This document shows positions 29,165 through 39,647 of a DNA stretch of 64,000 nt, one piece after another (within the stretch, counting starts at the first letter, position 1; the number at the start of each line of letters is the position of its first letter). Source of the stretch: Nereocystis luetkeana (taxonomy: Eukaryota > Sar > Phaeophyceae > Laminariales > Laminariaceae). The stretch is taken from positions 4,271,991-4,335,990 of the forward strand of contig JARUPZ010000024.1 in assembly GCA_031213475.1 (NCBI GenBank), given 5' to 3'. The position numbers and the translations under genes were made by a program. The notes below the pieces were generated by a model. It did not search any database and was not told where the DNA came from. It saw only the letters and a program-made list of their open reading frames with translations.

Positions 29165-29228
29165 CCCCCCGCCCTCAGACTACGGCCATGCATGATATCG
29201 ATATCGAGTAGACCCCCTCCCCCACCCC
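29165..29228 (+). mobile_element. SINE 3' scrap
   Basis: CAGACTACGGCCATGCATGATATCGATATCGAGTAGACCCCC between two C-rich runs. Confidence 0.55.
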
Positions 29229-29229
29229 C

Positions 29230-29508
29230 TTCCCTCCGGAAGTGGCCACACCGGAAAAAAGGTCAACTCAATGAAGTTGTCATCCATATGCAAGTCCGCC
29301 TCACAAGCGGTTTTTGGTAGGGTGCAGCTCACCCTCCACGCGACTCGCCAAACACCTCACGTTTCGCTTAGCGCTTGGTGCAAGCAATCAACGCCTGCCC
29401 GGTCGGTGAAAACCCGACCTACTCCGTCCCGGCACCGTACATAGGGATGCAAGGGTCTATGGTCATACGACCAAGGGCATACATGATATCGAGTACCCCC
29501 CCCCCCCT
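29230..29508 (+). mobile_element. 5'-truncated SINE with C-tail
   Basis: From GGAAGTGGCCACACCGG through GAAGTTGTCATCCAT, GTCGGTGAAAACCCGACC and TGATATCGAGTAC to poly-C. Confidence 0.8.
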
Positions 29509-29520
29509 CCTCCCCTCCTC

Positions 29521-29710
29521 AATGACCGCCTCCGCAGCAAACCCTTTTTACAACAAGAAACGCACACGTATCACCACAAAACACCATCCTAAATCATCAC
29601 CCCCGTCCCCCCCTCAGGATCACCGCCTCCGTAGCGAAACCCTTCAAACAACGCCAAGGGAGAGGATAAACTCGGTTATAGCCCCGTCACCGCGGGCACG
29701 TAGGCCCCGA
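29521..29710 (-). pseudogene. Two further duplicates of the terminal exon
   Basis: Minus strand: a block at 29,615-29,710 reads FGAYVPAVTGL then a stop and EGFRYGG, aligning with FGGYVSVATGL and EGFR of the parent exon. A shorter block at 29,521-29,553 keeps only the 3' end GGGTTTGCTGCGGAGGCGGT. Confidence 0.5.
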
Positions 29711-29830
29711 ACCAAGAAAAAAAAAAAAAAAACACCACCACCAAAATAACACTACCCGAAAAAAACAACGAAAATCACCCCTTCCCCCCTCCCCCTCCCC
29801 CCCACCCGCATCCCTCGGTCACCGCTCCCC

Positions 29831-30027
29831 TCAGCGAAACCCTTCTACAATAAACGCCTTCCACGCACCGGCAATGACGGACAGGGTAAACTCTGTCAGC
29901 CCCGTCGCCACGGACACGTAGCCGCCGAACATTGCGTGCTGCACCGGCGTCCGCACCCCTATTCGAGCCGCTAGTTTCCCCAGCCAGTGGACTATCGCCT
30001 GTGTTTGGTCGCGGAATATCTTGAGGA
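29831..30027 (-). CDS. Terminal membrane-helix exon A with stop codon
   Basis: The minus frame runs from ILKIFRDQTQAIVHWLGKL through AARIGVRTPVQHAMFGGYVS, then VATGLTEFTLSVIAGAWKAF to IVEGFR and TGA (29,831-29,833). One hydrophobic stretch, balanced composition and repeated degraded copies downstream argue that it was real coding sequence. Its 5' boundary is lost in a LINE C-tail at 30,028-30,076. Unknown family. Confidence 0.4.
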
Positions 30028-30055
30028 TAGGGTCGGGTAGGGTCGGGGGGCAGGG

Positions 30056-30148
30056 TCGGGGGGGGGGGGGGGGGGGTCGGGGGGGTACTGATTCGTTGGT
30101 CGCCTTAGTCTATTGACCATTGACCACGCACACCTTTTGAGACGGAGC
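30056..30148 (-). mobile_element. Truncated LINE 3' end with C-tail
   Basis: G-run, TACTGATTCGTTGGTCGCC, TATTGACCATTGACCACGCACACCTTTTGAGACGGAGCAC. The tail abuts the exon at 29,831-30,027. Confidence 0.7.
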
Positions 30149-30262
30149 ACGGGGAGGTATGTGCTCGATCTCATGCACGGCCGTAGTCGTATGACCATAG
30201 ACCCTCGTATCCCTACGATGCCGGGACGGAGCACGTCAAGTTCTCACGGAGCCCGGGGGGGG
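30149..30262 (-). mobile_element. SINE 3' fragment fused to the LINE fragment
   Basis: ATGTGCTCGATCTCATGCACGGCCG, ACCCTCGTATCCCTACGATGCCGGGACGGAGCACG; joined directly to the LINE fragment and to the next SINE's tail. Confidence 0.7.
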
Positions 30263-30712
30263 TGGGGTCCTCGTGTCGGGGAGCGGGGGGGGGGGGAAGG
30301 GGTGTACTCGATATCATGTATGGTCGTAGTCGTATGGCCATAGACCCTCGGATCCCTACGATGCCGGGACGGAGCACGACCGGTTTTCACCGACCAGGCA
30401 GACATTGTTAGCACCAAGCGCGAAGCGAAACGTGAGATGTCAGGCAAGTCACACGAAGGGTGAGCTGCATCCTCCGAAGAAACCGCTTGTGAGGCAGGCC
30501 TGCGCATGGATGACAGCTTCAACTGAGTTACTTTAATTTCCGGTGTCGCCACTTCCAGAGACAGCAATGGCAGTACTATGTAACTGCCTCCATGGGTGCT
30601 TTACCCTGAAAACTACATGATGCGATCATTCCCACTTGCGCGGAGTAAAGGCTCTTCACTTCGCAAAAATGATCTAACTCGACAACCAGCTGTCACCGAC
30701 CGCCCCGCCAAA
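30263..30712 (-). mobile_element. Full-length SINE with C-tail
   Basis: Second full-length copy. 3' end GTGTACTCGATATCATG after a G-run; 5' end ACCGACCGCCCC at 30,712. The 5' boundary matches the copy at 24,957. Confidence 0.8.
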
Positions 30713-31079
30713 AACAAAAAAGAAAAACGGTACCCTGGTTGTCTACCTCAAGTAGTGAGCGGCATGTTTTGCACTGTCGTCGCCAACCCAACCCGAACAT
30801 GCATGTGGGAGGGGGGGGGGGGGGGAGGGCGTGTCACGTGAAGCAAGCCCGGGCTGCTGGGTTACGGGATGTGCCCAGAGCGCAATGGCCCGACCCGAGG
30901 GCGACATGATGATAATGATGATAACGATGATAAAGGTGATGCTGCACGCTCTTTCCGGCAGTTGAGAAGATCACTCTTCGGTCGTTTTCAAGGGCAGCGT
31001 AAGAACAATCAACATTTAACACCTTGCCAAGGCTGTGTTTAGCAGGGTACGTCGTATAGTACTAAAAGAGCAGCTACAC

Positions 31080-31250
31080 TCGGAGGGTACCTGGGTACCT
31101 ACCCGGGTATCACACCTCGGTGTCATACCCCGGTACCCACACGGGAGGACGGGAACCCGGTTACCGACCCGGGTATCATACCCGGTATACCCGGGTATCT
31201 ACCCGGGTGTCATACCCCGGTACTCCCAAGGGGTGGACGGGTTCCCCCGC
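31080..31250. repeat. CCCGGGTAYC palindromic repeat cluster
   Basis: Alternating TACCCGGGTATC, CATACCCCGGTAC and ACGGGAACCCGG words, about a dozen in 160 bp, forming many overlapping palindromes. Confidence 0.7.
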
Positions 31251-31718
31251 CCCCGACTCCTTTCGACATCCTACAGAAGGCGGGCAAAATGACAAGAGGC
31301 GAGATAAGTACTTTTTTAAGCGTTGTACATACGCAAAAAAAAACACACGCACACACACACCGGACGCGCAACACTCAGCTGCTACAAAGGAGACTGGGAT
31401 GGATGCCAGCCGGTTTTGGGAATAACCTCCGGCCCGTTCGCAGAAAACTTTGAACCCAGGCCCTGCACCAGTACGAGGCACCAGGTATGCATGTACCAAC
31501 TGCACCGGAAAGCTCCACCAAATACAGGACCGTTTGCCGTGTGAAGGGCGTTGCGGCCGCACAGCAGTTGCTGCGCCCGTTTCACAGCGCTCATTTTTTC
31601 CTCCAGGAATCGGGAAAACAAGGCGTTTTCCGGGGGAAAAAAACGAAATGTTTTGGTCGAGAGCCTACGGAAAATATGATGCTCGATTTTTGTTTTACGT
31701 AGCACCCTTACCGTTCTT

Positions 31719-31946
31719 AACCCCTTTAGTACATATATACATTATGGGGGACCATAGTTAATAGGACCTATGGTATACATGAAAACCTATATATTTAAAC
31801 CATTTTTACCGGCAATATTTGGTCCTATTAACCATGCCCCCCCGTACTAGTAGTACTGCAGTCCCGTTTGGGGGGGAGAAATTACTCAGACTTTGAGTGG
31901 TTTGTCCCCAAAAACGGGACAGCAGTTTTTGCCCTAAAAGGGTTAA
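31719..31946. mobile_element. CCCTTTTAG foldback with TTAA ends, split by a MITE
   Basis: TTAA|CCCCTTTAGTAC at the left, and CTAAAAGGG|TTAA at the right. TACTGCAGTCCCGTTTGGGGG resumes the left arm at 31,855, after the inserted TTACGGGGG MITE. Confidence 0.8.
31740..31849 (-). mobile_element. TTACGGGGG MITE, copy 18, nested
   Basis: Left end CATTATGGGGGACC, right end GCCCCCCCGTACTA; inserted inside the foldback element at 31,719-31,946. Confidence 0.85.
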
Positions 31947-31949
31947 ATA

Positions 31950-33680
31950 AGACACAAGAAGCCTCGAAAAACGAAACCACCCCCGCGCGCGAAGTCAGGA
32001 CTCTTTACGGCAGTGCTTCTGACAAAGATAAGAGTCGCATGTGAAGCTACTACTACTGTACCTACGAGCGAGACAGCCGCTGAATGGGTGTAGACATTAA
32101 CATTTTCCCCGAAATTCGAGTTAAATGTTCTCATTAGCTTCAGGCTCGAATTAACTGATACCGGGGACTTTTTTCGAACCGGTGTACCGAGCCAGGTGCG
32201 CCTGGTACAACAAGCATAATGTAACTGCTGTGTAACAGCGGTATTTCCGGGGCACTACAATTGCAGAACAACGCCGAGCACAAGCAGTTTTTTTCGCGCC
32301 CGAAAGCCAGCCCTCTTTTACGTGACCGGAGGAGCCGCCTGTCGTTGTATGACAGTCTTTGCAGTTGCTGGCTGTTGCTGCTGATGTTGTCCTTATTGCT
32401 GTTGCAGTTGTTGCTGTTGGCTGTTGGTGGTGTGTGACTCACCACCCATTGCAGGCGAATATACGAGCAACCAAGGACGTGCGTTACGGCGTTACCCGCA
32501 ATTATGCGTAACGAAGAAGGTCCGCCATGCGTAACGATATTCTTTGCCGGAACAAAACTGTTTCCCCCATCCCCGGCAGTCAAAAGCCTCCGCATAAAGA
32601 GGAAACCCATTGTATGCCATGAAAACGCGTGGCGACAGTTCAGCCGGAGGAGATGCGGTGAGATATCAATGCGAAGTACGTCGATAATCGATCACGAATG
32701 GTATGTAAATTCCGCGTGCTCTAACGTTCTTTTCTGCAACGGTCGTATCACGAACGATGATACCGGTACACGAGTAGTATCATACCTATGCTACATTCAG
32801 TATTACTGTTGTACGAGTAGTACCTCGTATACCCGATAGTTGACCTTCGTCCTCATGGAGATCATAAATAAGCAGGTACAGGCACGCGTGCACGCATTTA
32901 ATATTTTTCGCGATTTTCGTACTATGATACGGTGCTTTCATTCGTCATTGATACCTTGCAAAACCCAAGGGGCATGATTGCTTTTCGTCTCAGGTTTCTG
33001 CCGTAACAGCCGTATTATACCCTACAAGAAAAGTCGATATTCTCGTAATACCCTAAAAAAAATTCCGCAAGTTTGCCGCAGCGTAGATATCGAAGTATGA
33101 TATGTACATAAAACAAAACTATAAACTCGTTTGCTCTGGACGGTCGCTGTCAGGGCGTTTCGGTAGCCTTTCGCAAGATTGTCAACCCTGATTCGCGAGA
33201 GCTTTGAACTTTTCGCGAGTAGACGGATTTTTTTATATATTTTTTTCCGGAATAGTTTCAACAGGACTGTCAGTTTTCTGGCCATACACATTATATATTC
33301 ATCCCTGCTATTGATACCAAGGATATGTGTTGTTGCTGTAGTTGGCGGTGGTGGTGTGTGACCCAACACCGTTCGGGAGCTACTACACCACCAAGCACAG
33401 GCTCGCATGGACGCTACGGATGACGGCATAAAAAAAAAAGCTCCGCACAATGACATATATGACACCTTTCGTACGTCAATGGTCCCGGGCTGAAAATATG
33501 TGAGTTGTACACAGTCAGTATATCTATATCGGAATCGACTTCGATGTACCTGGTATGCGATACCGATCAACAAAAAACGAATCATGACGCGATTTCGAAA
33601 ATTGATACCATGGTACCTGGTACTGCGCACGAAGTTTTCGTTCAATATCTGCAATCAAAAGTACGGGGGATGCCAGTTGA
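31950..33680. other. Unassigned stretch
   Basis: Mixed composition, one GTTGCTG/TTGCTGCTG cluster near 32,365-32,430. Frames up to 210 codons on the minus strand (33,022-33,654) lack recognisable motifs or biased composition. Confidence 0.4.
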
Positions 33681-33683
33681 GGA

Positions 33684-33790
33684 CGGGCAAGACATTATCG
33701 ATAATTCGAGATATCGGACTTTTCGATACTTCGATATATCATTTTTTTTCGATATTTCGATATATCGGAAATTTCGATACGACGTCCCAA
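33684..33790. repeat. TCGATA-rich degenerate repeat
   Basis: TTTCGATACTTCGATATATC and TTTCGATATTTCGATATATC words. A similar GAAATATCGGAACTT pair occurs near 19,788-19,828. Confidence 0.65.
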
Positions 33791-34775
33791 CAGACCAACA
33801 ACAGACTGCTGCAAATGTCAACGTTGATCTGGCGGCTTACTGGAGTTCGGCACCAACCCTCTGCCAAACGTCGAATAGCGCATACACCTCATATGCGAGT
33901 ACCTGGTATGAAAGAACACACAAAATAGCACACACCCCTCCCCGTGGGGATAATTCTTTCTGAGCCGTTTTTATCAAAAACAACTTGGGAGGGGCACACA
34001 CAACGAAATATATATGGTGGCCTTGGAAACAATTCGTCGGCACATTCCGATAGATACAGCAGTAGTAGATAGACGCGTCGGTCGGCGTATGCAACTCTAA
34101 CTCGTTGTCGTGAACAATGAGCTTCCAAAATTTGTCCGAGAGAGGGGGGGGGTGTCACATCTCATAACCCGTCTCATATAATATCAGTTATCTTATCACC
34201 CGTGTGATATAAAACCAGTTATATTATCACCCGTGTGATACACCGGGTCTACTTCGTATACTGCTTACATGCACTCCCGGATGTATACATACCGCTGTGC
34301 TACCTGGCAGGCTTTTCTCTTGTGAGCACGGACTCGTGGAGTACGTAATGTAGGTCCTGGAGGTGACTATTAGTAACTGTAATGCGAAAGCCATGAGTAC
34401 AGAGGAAAATACGAGAGTACATACGACGGCTACTGCTGCTGTGGAGCTTGTTCAATACGATTGCTATTACTTCTGCTTCGAGTAATGTTGTAGAATGCGT
34501 GTATATAGTCGTCTTACGGTCCCGCGCACCGGTATTAGAGCGGATGGGCGACGCTGTACCGGGCCCAAGTTCGGTTATCAGGTATAACGCGAGTCGTATT
34601 GGTGGCCGGTATACGCTTTGCAAATGGCGCGTGGGGAGGGAGGGTATTCCGCGGTTCCCTCACTGCTAATCACATACCAGGTACCTGGTACTATTCTCTA
34701 CAAATAACACAGCAGTCATCACTTACTCTTTGGGATACGGGGCCTGTTAATAGAAGTGTTGCCCATTTTTCTGCT

Positions 34776-35170
34776 ACCCGGGTACTCCCGAGTAGCACCC
34801 GGTTTGGAAAAACCCGTCACGGGTACGAGTGACACTTCATACTCGCCGAGTATTTGTGGCCCGAGTACCCATTGGTTTACTCTGGAAACCCCGGGGATAG
34901 AAATTATCAATTATCATCCCCTAACCCCCCGGGTAGTATTTCGTACCAGGTACATGTTCTCCAGGAATGTCGTGACAATGTTGTCTCATCCCTCGCATCT
35001 CACTCACACCATACTATTAACTGAGGTGTTGTTAAAAGTGTTGATTTTTCGCTATTAATAATTACCCGGGTACTCGCCAGGAATACTCGGCTTGCCATTA
35101 CACATCACGGGTACGAGTAGTACTTCATACTCGCTGAGTATGCGAGCCCCGGGTACCCGGGTGTTGGAGG
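34776..35170. repeat. Two copies of a CCCGGGTA-rich 110-bp segment
   Basis: TACCCGGGTACTC...CACGGGTACGAGTGACACTTCATACTCGCCGAGTAT at 34,776-34,893 recurs as TACCCGGGTACTC...CACGGGTACGAGTAGTACTTCATACTCGCTGAGTAT at 35,062-35,170. Confidence 0.75.
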
Positions 35171-35299
35171 GAATGCCCGGGTACCAGCCCAAAGTAGTCG
35201 AAAATGCATACCTGGTACCTGGTATGCGAGTACCCGAGTATTTTTTGGCCAAAGTTGGCGGCTACCCTTTTGGGACGAGTACTCCTCGGGTAACACCAT

Positions 35300-36780
35300 T
35301 AGCGGGACGTCTCTCTCTCTGCTACGATCACCATTTGGCACCCTGATGGGTGAGGTATGATAGCATGCCTGCACACCAGGTAGGGGGTATAGACTGTGCG
35401 GGTAAGTGCCCCCCAACCTCCCCACCAACGGGACGCAAAACACCCCTCTGCTCGGCACTCACCTCTTTGAAGAAGCCCATGGGGGACCGCACCCACTAAA
35501 GCTGCAGTTGCTGCTGTTGTCTGCTGAGTAGCAGCAGTAGCTCAACCACCTCTTGCGCTGGGCGTCTTATTGCTTGCCCACACCCCACACCCTTCTCGCC
35601 CAGCACCAGCAGCACCAGCAGCACCAGCCCCTACAGGAATCCTAGAGATGCTTAGCAGCTGCGGGGGATTTATCACCGCGAGCGGAAACCTCTCAGTTAA
35701 AAAAAAACTACTGAGCCCTTCGACGCGCACACACACCGGCAGAAGCAGCTGCAACAGGAAGCAGCAGAACACGCCACCCACCACCACCACCAGCACCTCT
35801 TTCTTGCAACGACAAACAAAAGCCGAAGAATCCCACCGTCGGCTCCGCGACCGATCGACGAGCGCAACGATTGCTTTCGCTCCAGCTGCTTCAGCAATGG
35901 CAGAAGGGAGCGAGAGAGAAAAATAAAACCGTGCTCCGACCTACAAAATCCCCAACCGTGCCGCCCTCGGACGGAAAGACCTCCTCTCGCCTCACCCCAG
36001 CGCAACACGGCAGCGAACAGCCTGCAGACCGCGGGTGCCCCAGGTAGCGGGGATGCGGAGTGAAACTTCGCTGTTGGAGGCGCCCTGCTCCCTTTGCTTC
36101 CGCCGCGAGCTCTTGTACGCGAGGAGGGGGGAGGCTGGCTGTTTCTCGCTGCCGCTCTGGTGCCGTGGGTCGGCGAACGCTTTTCGCTTTCTGTGCTGTG
36201 TGGGTGGCGGAGCAAAAATATGAAATGAACGCTTTTTTTTCTTGCCACTGCACGGCTGCTGCTTCTGGCGTGGGTAAGGTGCTACCGAGAGTCGATGGGC
36301 GATGACCCTTCCCCCCGCTCTGAAAAAAAGAGAGGAGTCACCGTCGAATGGTCGAGACGCGGCGGAGGGCTGCCTGCTGTAGACGGAGGACGGAGCGAAT
36401 GCCTCGCGTGTCTTCCTTTTGGATCTTGCCTCGCGGAAGGTACAGCAGAGAAGCAGCAGCAGCTTGGTGTTTTTTTTCCGGAGCCCTCTAACCCACCTCC
36501 ATCCTATACTATTTCCGACATTATATTTTGTTATACAGGAAATTCAGGGATTTCCATAAATTGTGCTGCGTGTATTGAGCGGGAAGAGGGATATGGTTTC
36601 TGGAGCAAGCGGCAGAAGAACCTGCTGCTGCCTCCTCTGACTTCTGCTGGATTGCCGCCGCCTGCCGGCTGTCTCGGTACTCCTGTACGAAGGATATCTG
36701 TCCACAGGCCCCGTCGAAGCCTCAAGCTTGTACCGCAGCTGGCTTGATTATTCGTGGCGGCGTAGTCAGGCACAAGTTTT
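35300..36780. other. GC-rich unassigned stretch
   Basis: The composition is more GC-rich than the flanks, with CAG clusters near 35,510 and 35,600. Frames of 118 codons (plus) and 183 codons (minus, 35,697-36,248) overlap without motifs. It could be a 5' UTR or decayed gene. Confidence 0.35.
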
Positions 36781-36869
36781 AACTCGTCGTAGATAATACC
36801 AGTACGCCGCAGGTGTGATGCGCACCGTCTGGACCGAATACCCTACCAGGTAGGTAAAAAGGACACGCG

Positions 36870-37019
36870 TCACCCGGAGTGTGACCAGGCCAAGCGAAGC
36901 CCCAACGCTCAAGAGCGCAACGTTCGTGATAGCTTCTCAGTGGGGTGGCGACATCGCCTCGACCTTCGCGACATTATCGACGCAGCCAAGGAGAAGAATC
37001 GTCAAACGCCCGACTCAAA
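36870..37019 (+). CDS. Weak candidate internal exon
   Basis: After a possible CCCGGAG acceptor, one frame reads DQAKRSPNAQERNVRDSFSV, then GWRHRLDLRDIIDAAKEKNR and QTPDSK to a AAAG|GTGTGG donor. Balanced, helix-forming composition is the only support; no partner exon or family. Confidence 0.2.
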
Positions 37020-37554
37020 GGTGTGGGTGGACCTCATACGAGTACTCCTACGGACTTTTTACGCTTGCCTTGGCAGAATACGAGAGGGGCATCTACAGTA
37101 GCAGGACCTCGTAGAGTACGACGCACCAGGTACGAGGTATTTCGCACCACAATGTGAAGCAGGTGTAACGCGTGCAGATTACTAATAGTTCCAGTAGAAG
37201 GTACACAGATGGTCCCAGTATACTTCATACACCGAGTTTGCTGGGAGAATTTGCAGTTACCTGGTAGTTTTGAGTGGTACTCGCAATACTAGTTATTGGT
37301 GGTAATGAGGCGCGACCTCGGTAATACCTGCAGTAGTCATATCTGCGATGCATCATGCTGGGCGCATACGGATTATTTTTGTACCAGGTATTATTGTGCT
37401 TGAACAAACGAAATCGAAGAAATATGTACCACGGACGTACTACTGCTTTGTACTACTGTACGCCGTCGTGGGTGCATCTCAATATAATTTTCATAAATAA
37501 ATGTTCTTGGCCTCTCCTGGCTCTTGATATGAAAAGGTACTGGATTTGGTCGTG

Positions 37555-38530
37555 TGTATCCTGGTTTCCACCTCGAAATCCGGCATAATAATTTGAATAC
37601 GAAATCTGCACTGCTGTGATGACCACAGAACTTGTATCTCTCTCGTAGGGATTGAGGAATCGGCACGGACACTTCTGTGGTGCTGGATGTCGACGGGTAG
37701 AAAGAGTCAAGAACACACAACACTCGACATGTTTTGTCCAGCAGATTGTTTTCTGGTTGAAATCCAGCACAATAAAAATCTGCATCTCACATGTTTTGTC
37801 CAGCAGAAAGAGCTTATTTTTCGTAACAGGTGCCACCACAACTTTACTTGGACTGATGTACGACGTCTGCAGCAGCAGTGCGCCTCCCGCACCATAACAG
37901 CAGCAGCAGTAGCAGTAGGACACACGAGGCCAGGGTCAGCGTCGCCGTACGCTCGGCTTGTCGGTCTAACCCTTGCACCCTTTGTACGCGTACATATACA
38001 CATACGTACTGCTGTAGTACGTATACGTACTACTGCTGTAGTACGTACCCTGCACTCGTTTTTCAATATGTTTCCTGCTTCCACCTCGAAAGTCGGCATA
38101 ATATTTTCGAGACGACAACACGAAGTTGGCATGCCCAAAAAGAGCTTCTCGTATTAATAGCAGGTGCCACAACTACTGCTGCTGTGCAACATCTACATCA
38201 GAGCTTCTCCAGCAGCAAAACAGCAGCAGCAGTAGCAGTAGGATCCACGAGGCCAGGGTCAGCGTCGCAGTACGCTCGGCTTGTGTCGGTTTAACCCTTG
38301 AGCCCTTTGTACTCCGTACTCGATGTTGTGTCTGTGGTTCCTAATTCCACCCCATAATTTGAAGACGAAATATCTACTACCTGGTACTGGTACCTGATAC
38401 CTGGTATGACATACGTGTATCCAACAGAGGTTCTCGTAGCAGGTGCCACCACTACTACTGACTGCTGTACAGCATCTACAGCAGGTCTTCTCCTGTTTCT
38501 CCGTCCCCTCGTCAGTAGGAGGGTAGGCCT
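37555..38530. repeat. Tandem segmental duplication, ~330-bp unit
   Basis: The ordered blocks CCACCTCGAAATCCGGCATAATA, AAGAGCTT...AGCAGGTGCCACAAC, CAGCAGCAGTAGCAGTAGG, ACGAGGCCAGGGTCAGCGTCGC and CCCTTGCACCCTTTGTAC recur at about 37,800, 38,140 and (partly) 38,425, with a leading fragment at 37,555. Confidence 0.75.
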
Positions 38531-38675
38531 GACAATATCACCTGCAGCACATGGCCCGAACGTGGGTGTGGACAGACAGGCGAAGTCTGCCTATGACTAC
38601 TCGTAGTTGGGTTTCGTTAGTTATTACCAGGTACGTACGTAGATAGAAGAAAAAACTATAAAAACAAAGCCGTCT

Positions 38676-38873
38676 GCCTGCTGTGGACAGGCCCAGTCTG
38701 TGCCTGCTGTGGAGTGCTGCGGACAGGCTATATCTACCTGCTGTGGATAGGCCCAGTCTGCCTGCTGTGGACAGGCCCAGTCTGCCAGCTGTGGACGAGC
38801 ATAGTCTGCCTGCTGTGGGCAGGCACAGTGTGCATGCTGTGGACAGGCACAGTCTGCCTGCTGTTGGCACAGG
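38676..38873. repeat. 24-bp minisatellite, about eight units
   Basis: Unit CTGCCTGCTGTGGACAGGCC with AGT spacer. Open in several frames (minus: GRLGLSTA) purely because the period is a multiple of three. Confidence 0.8.
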
Positions 38874-38880
38874 CACAAAA

Positions 38881-39640
38881 ACCGTTATGATTTTGTATTT
38901 TGAACACGGCCCATCACAGACATGTGCCTACACACGTTGCCGCACCTAGCTCGACGAACTGTGAACGGTTTTCCACCCCACCAGGACGAGAAAGTGTCTT
39001 GCGTGTGTGTGCGTGCACAGAGCCCGCCGGGACTGGATTTGGTGTCGTGTGCGTCGAGCGCGGTGGTGAAAGGTGGACCAAAAAAATGTTGAATCCACAC
39101 ACCAACTGACACTCACACACACACACACATACAGAAAAAATCAAAACAGGCACCCTACCCTCGTACCCGAGCCGTTATGAAGAGGCTTTTTTTTCCTTGG
39201 TTAAAAACCAAGTAAAAAAAGGCTCGCTTCGCTCGCTCGCCTCATTATAAGTCGAAACACCAGGTACCTGGCGCAGTATACAGCAGTTTGAGAGGCATCG
39301 AACCGATACACCAACATACTGCCAGCACTCCCAACATGAATGAGCAGCATCGAAACACTGCCAGGTATACTCAGCAGTGCCTCCAGTGTTCCCCCCCCGA
39401 AAGTACTCGACTACTGGTACGATATTCTCGAGGGGCGCCCTCATTCCTTCTTTCCATGACGGCAGTAGTGGCTTGAAGCGAGAGCCTTGATTTCCTCCCT
39501 GGGGGCGGGGGTCGTGTGTTGTGCATGGCCGATTCGGGTACTGCTGGGAGCGGGATCTTCGCCGCCGTCTCGGTCCCCGCCTCCCGTCAAGACATACCTG
39601 ATACTCTTACAACGCGAGTTTCCAATGTACACGGCGCCAT
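38881..39640. other. Unassigned stretch
   Basis: Contains an AC microsatellite (39,110-39,130), a poly-T plus GCTTCGCTCGCTCGCC hairpin and one ACCAGGTACCTGG motif (39,260). No gene recognised. Confidence 0.4.
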
Positions 39641-39647
39641 ACATTTA

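Noticed and set aside
33022..33654. 210-codon minus-strand frame
   Set aside because: Composition looks random, with no splice signals or domain; length is within what chance gives over 64 kb at this base composition.
35697..36248. 183-codon minus-strand frame
   Set aside because: No motif, skewed composition from CAG and CCA tracts, and a competing plus-strand frame; not called as a gene.
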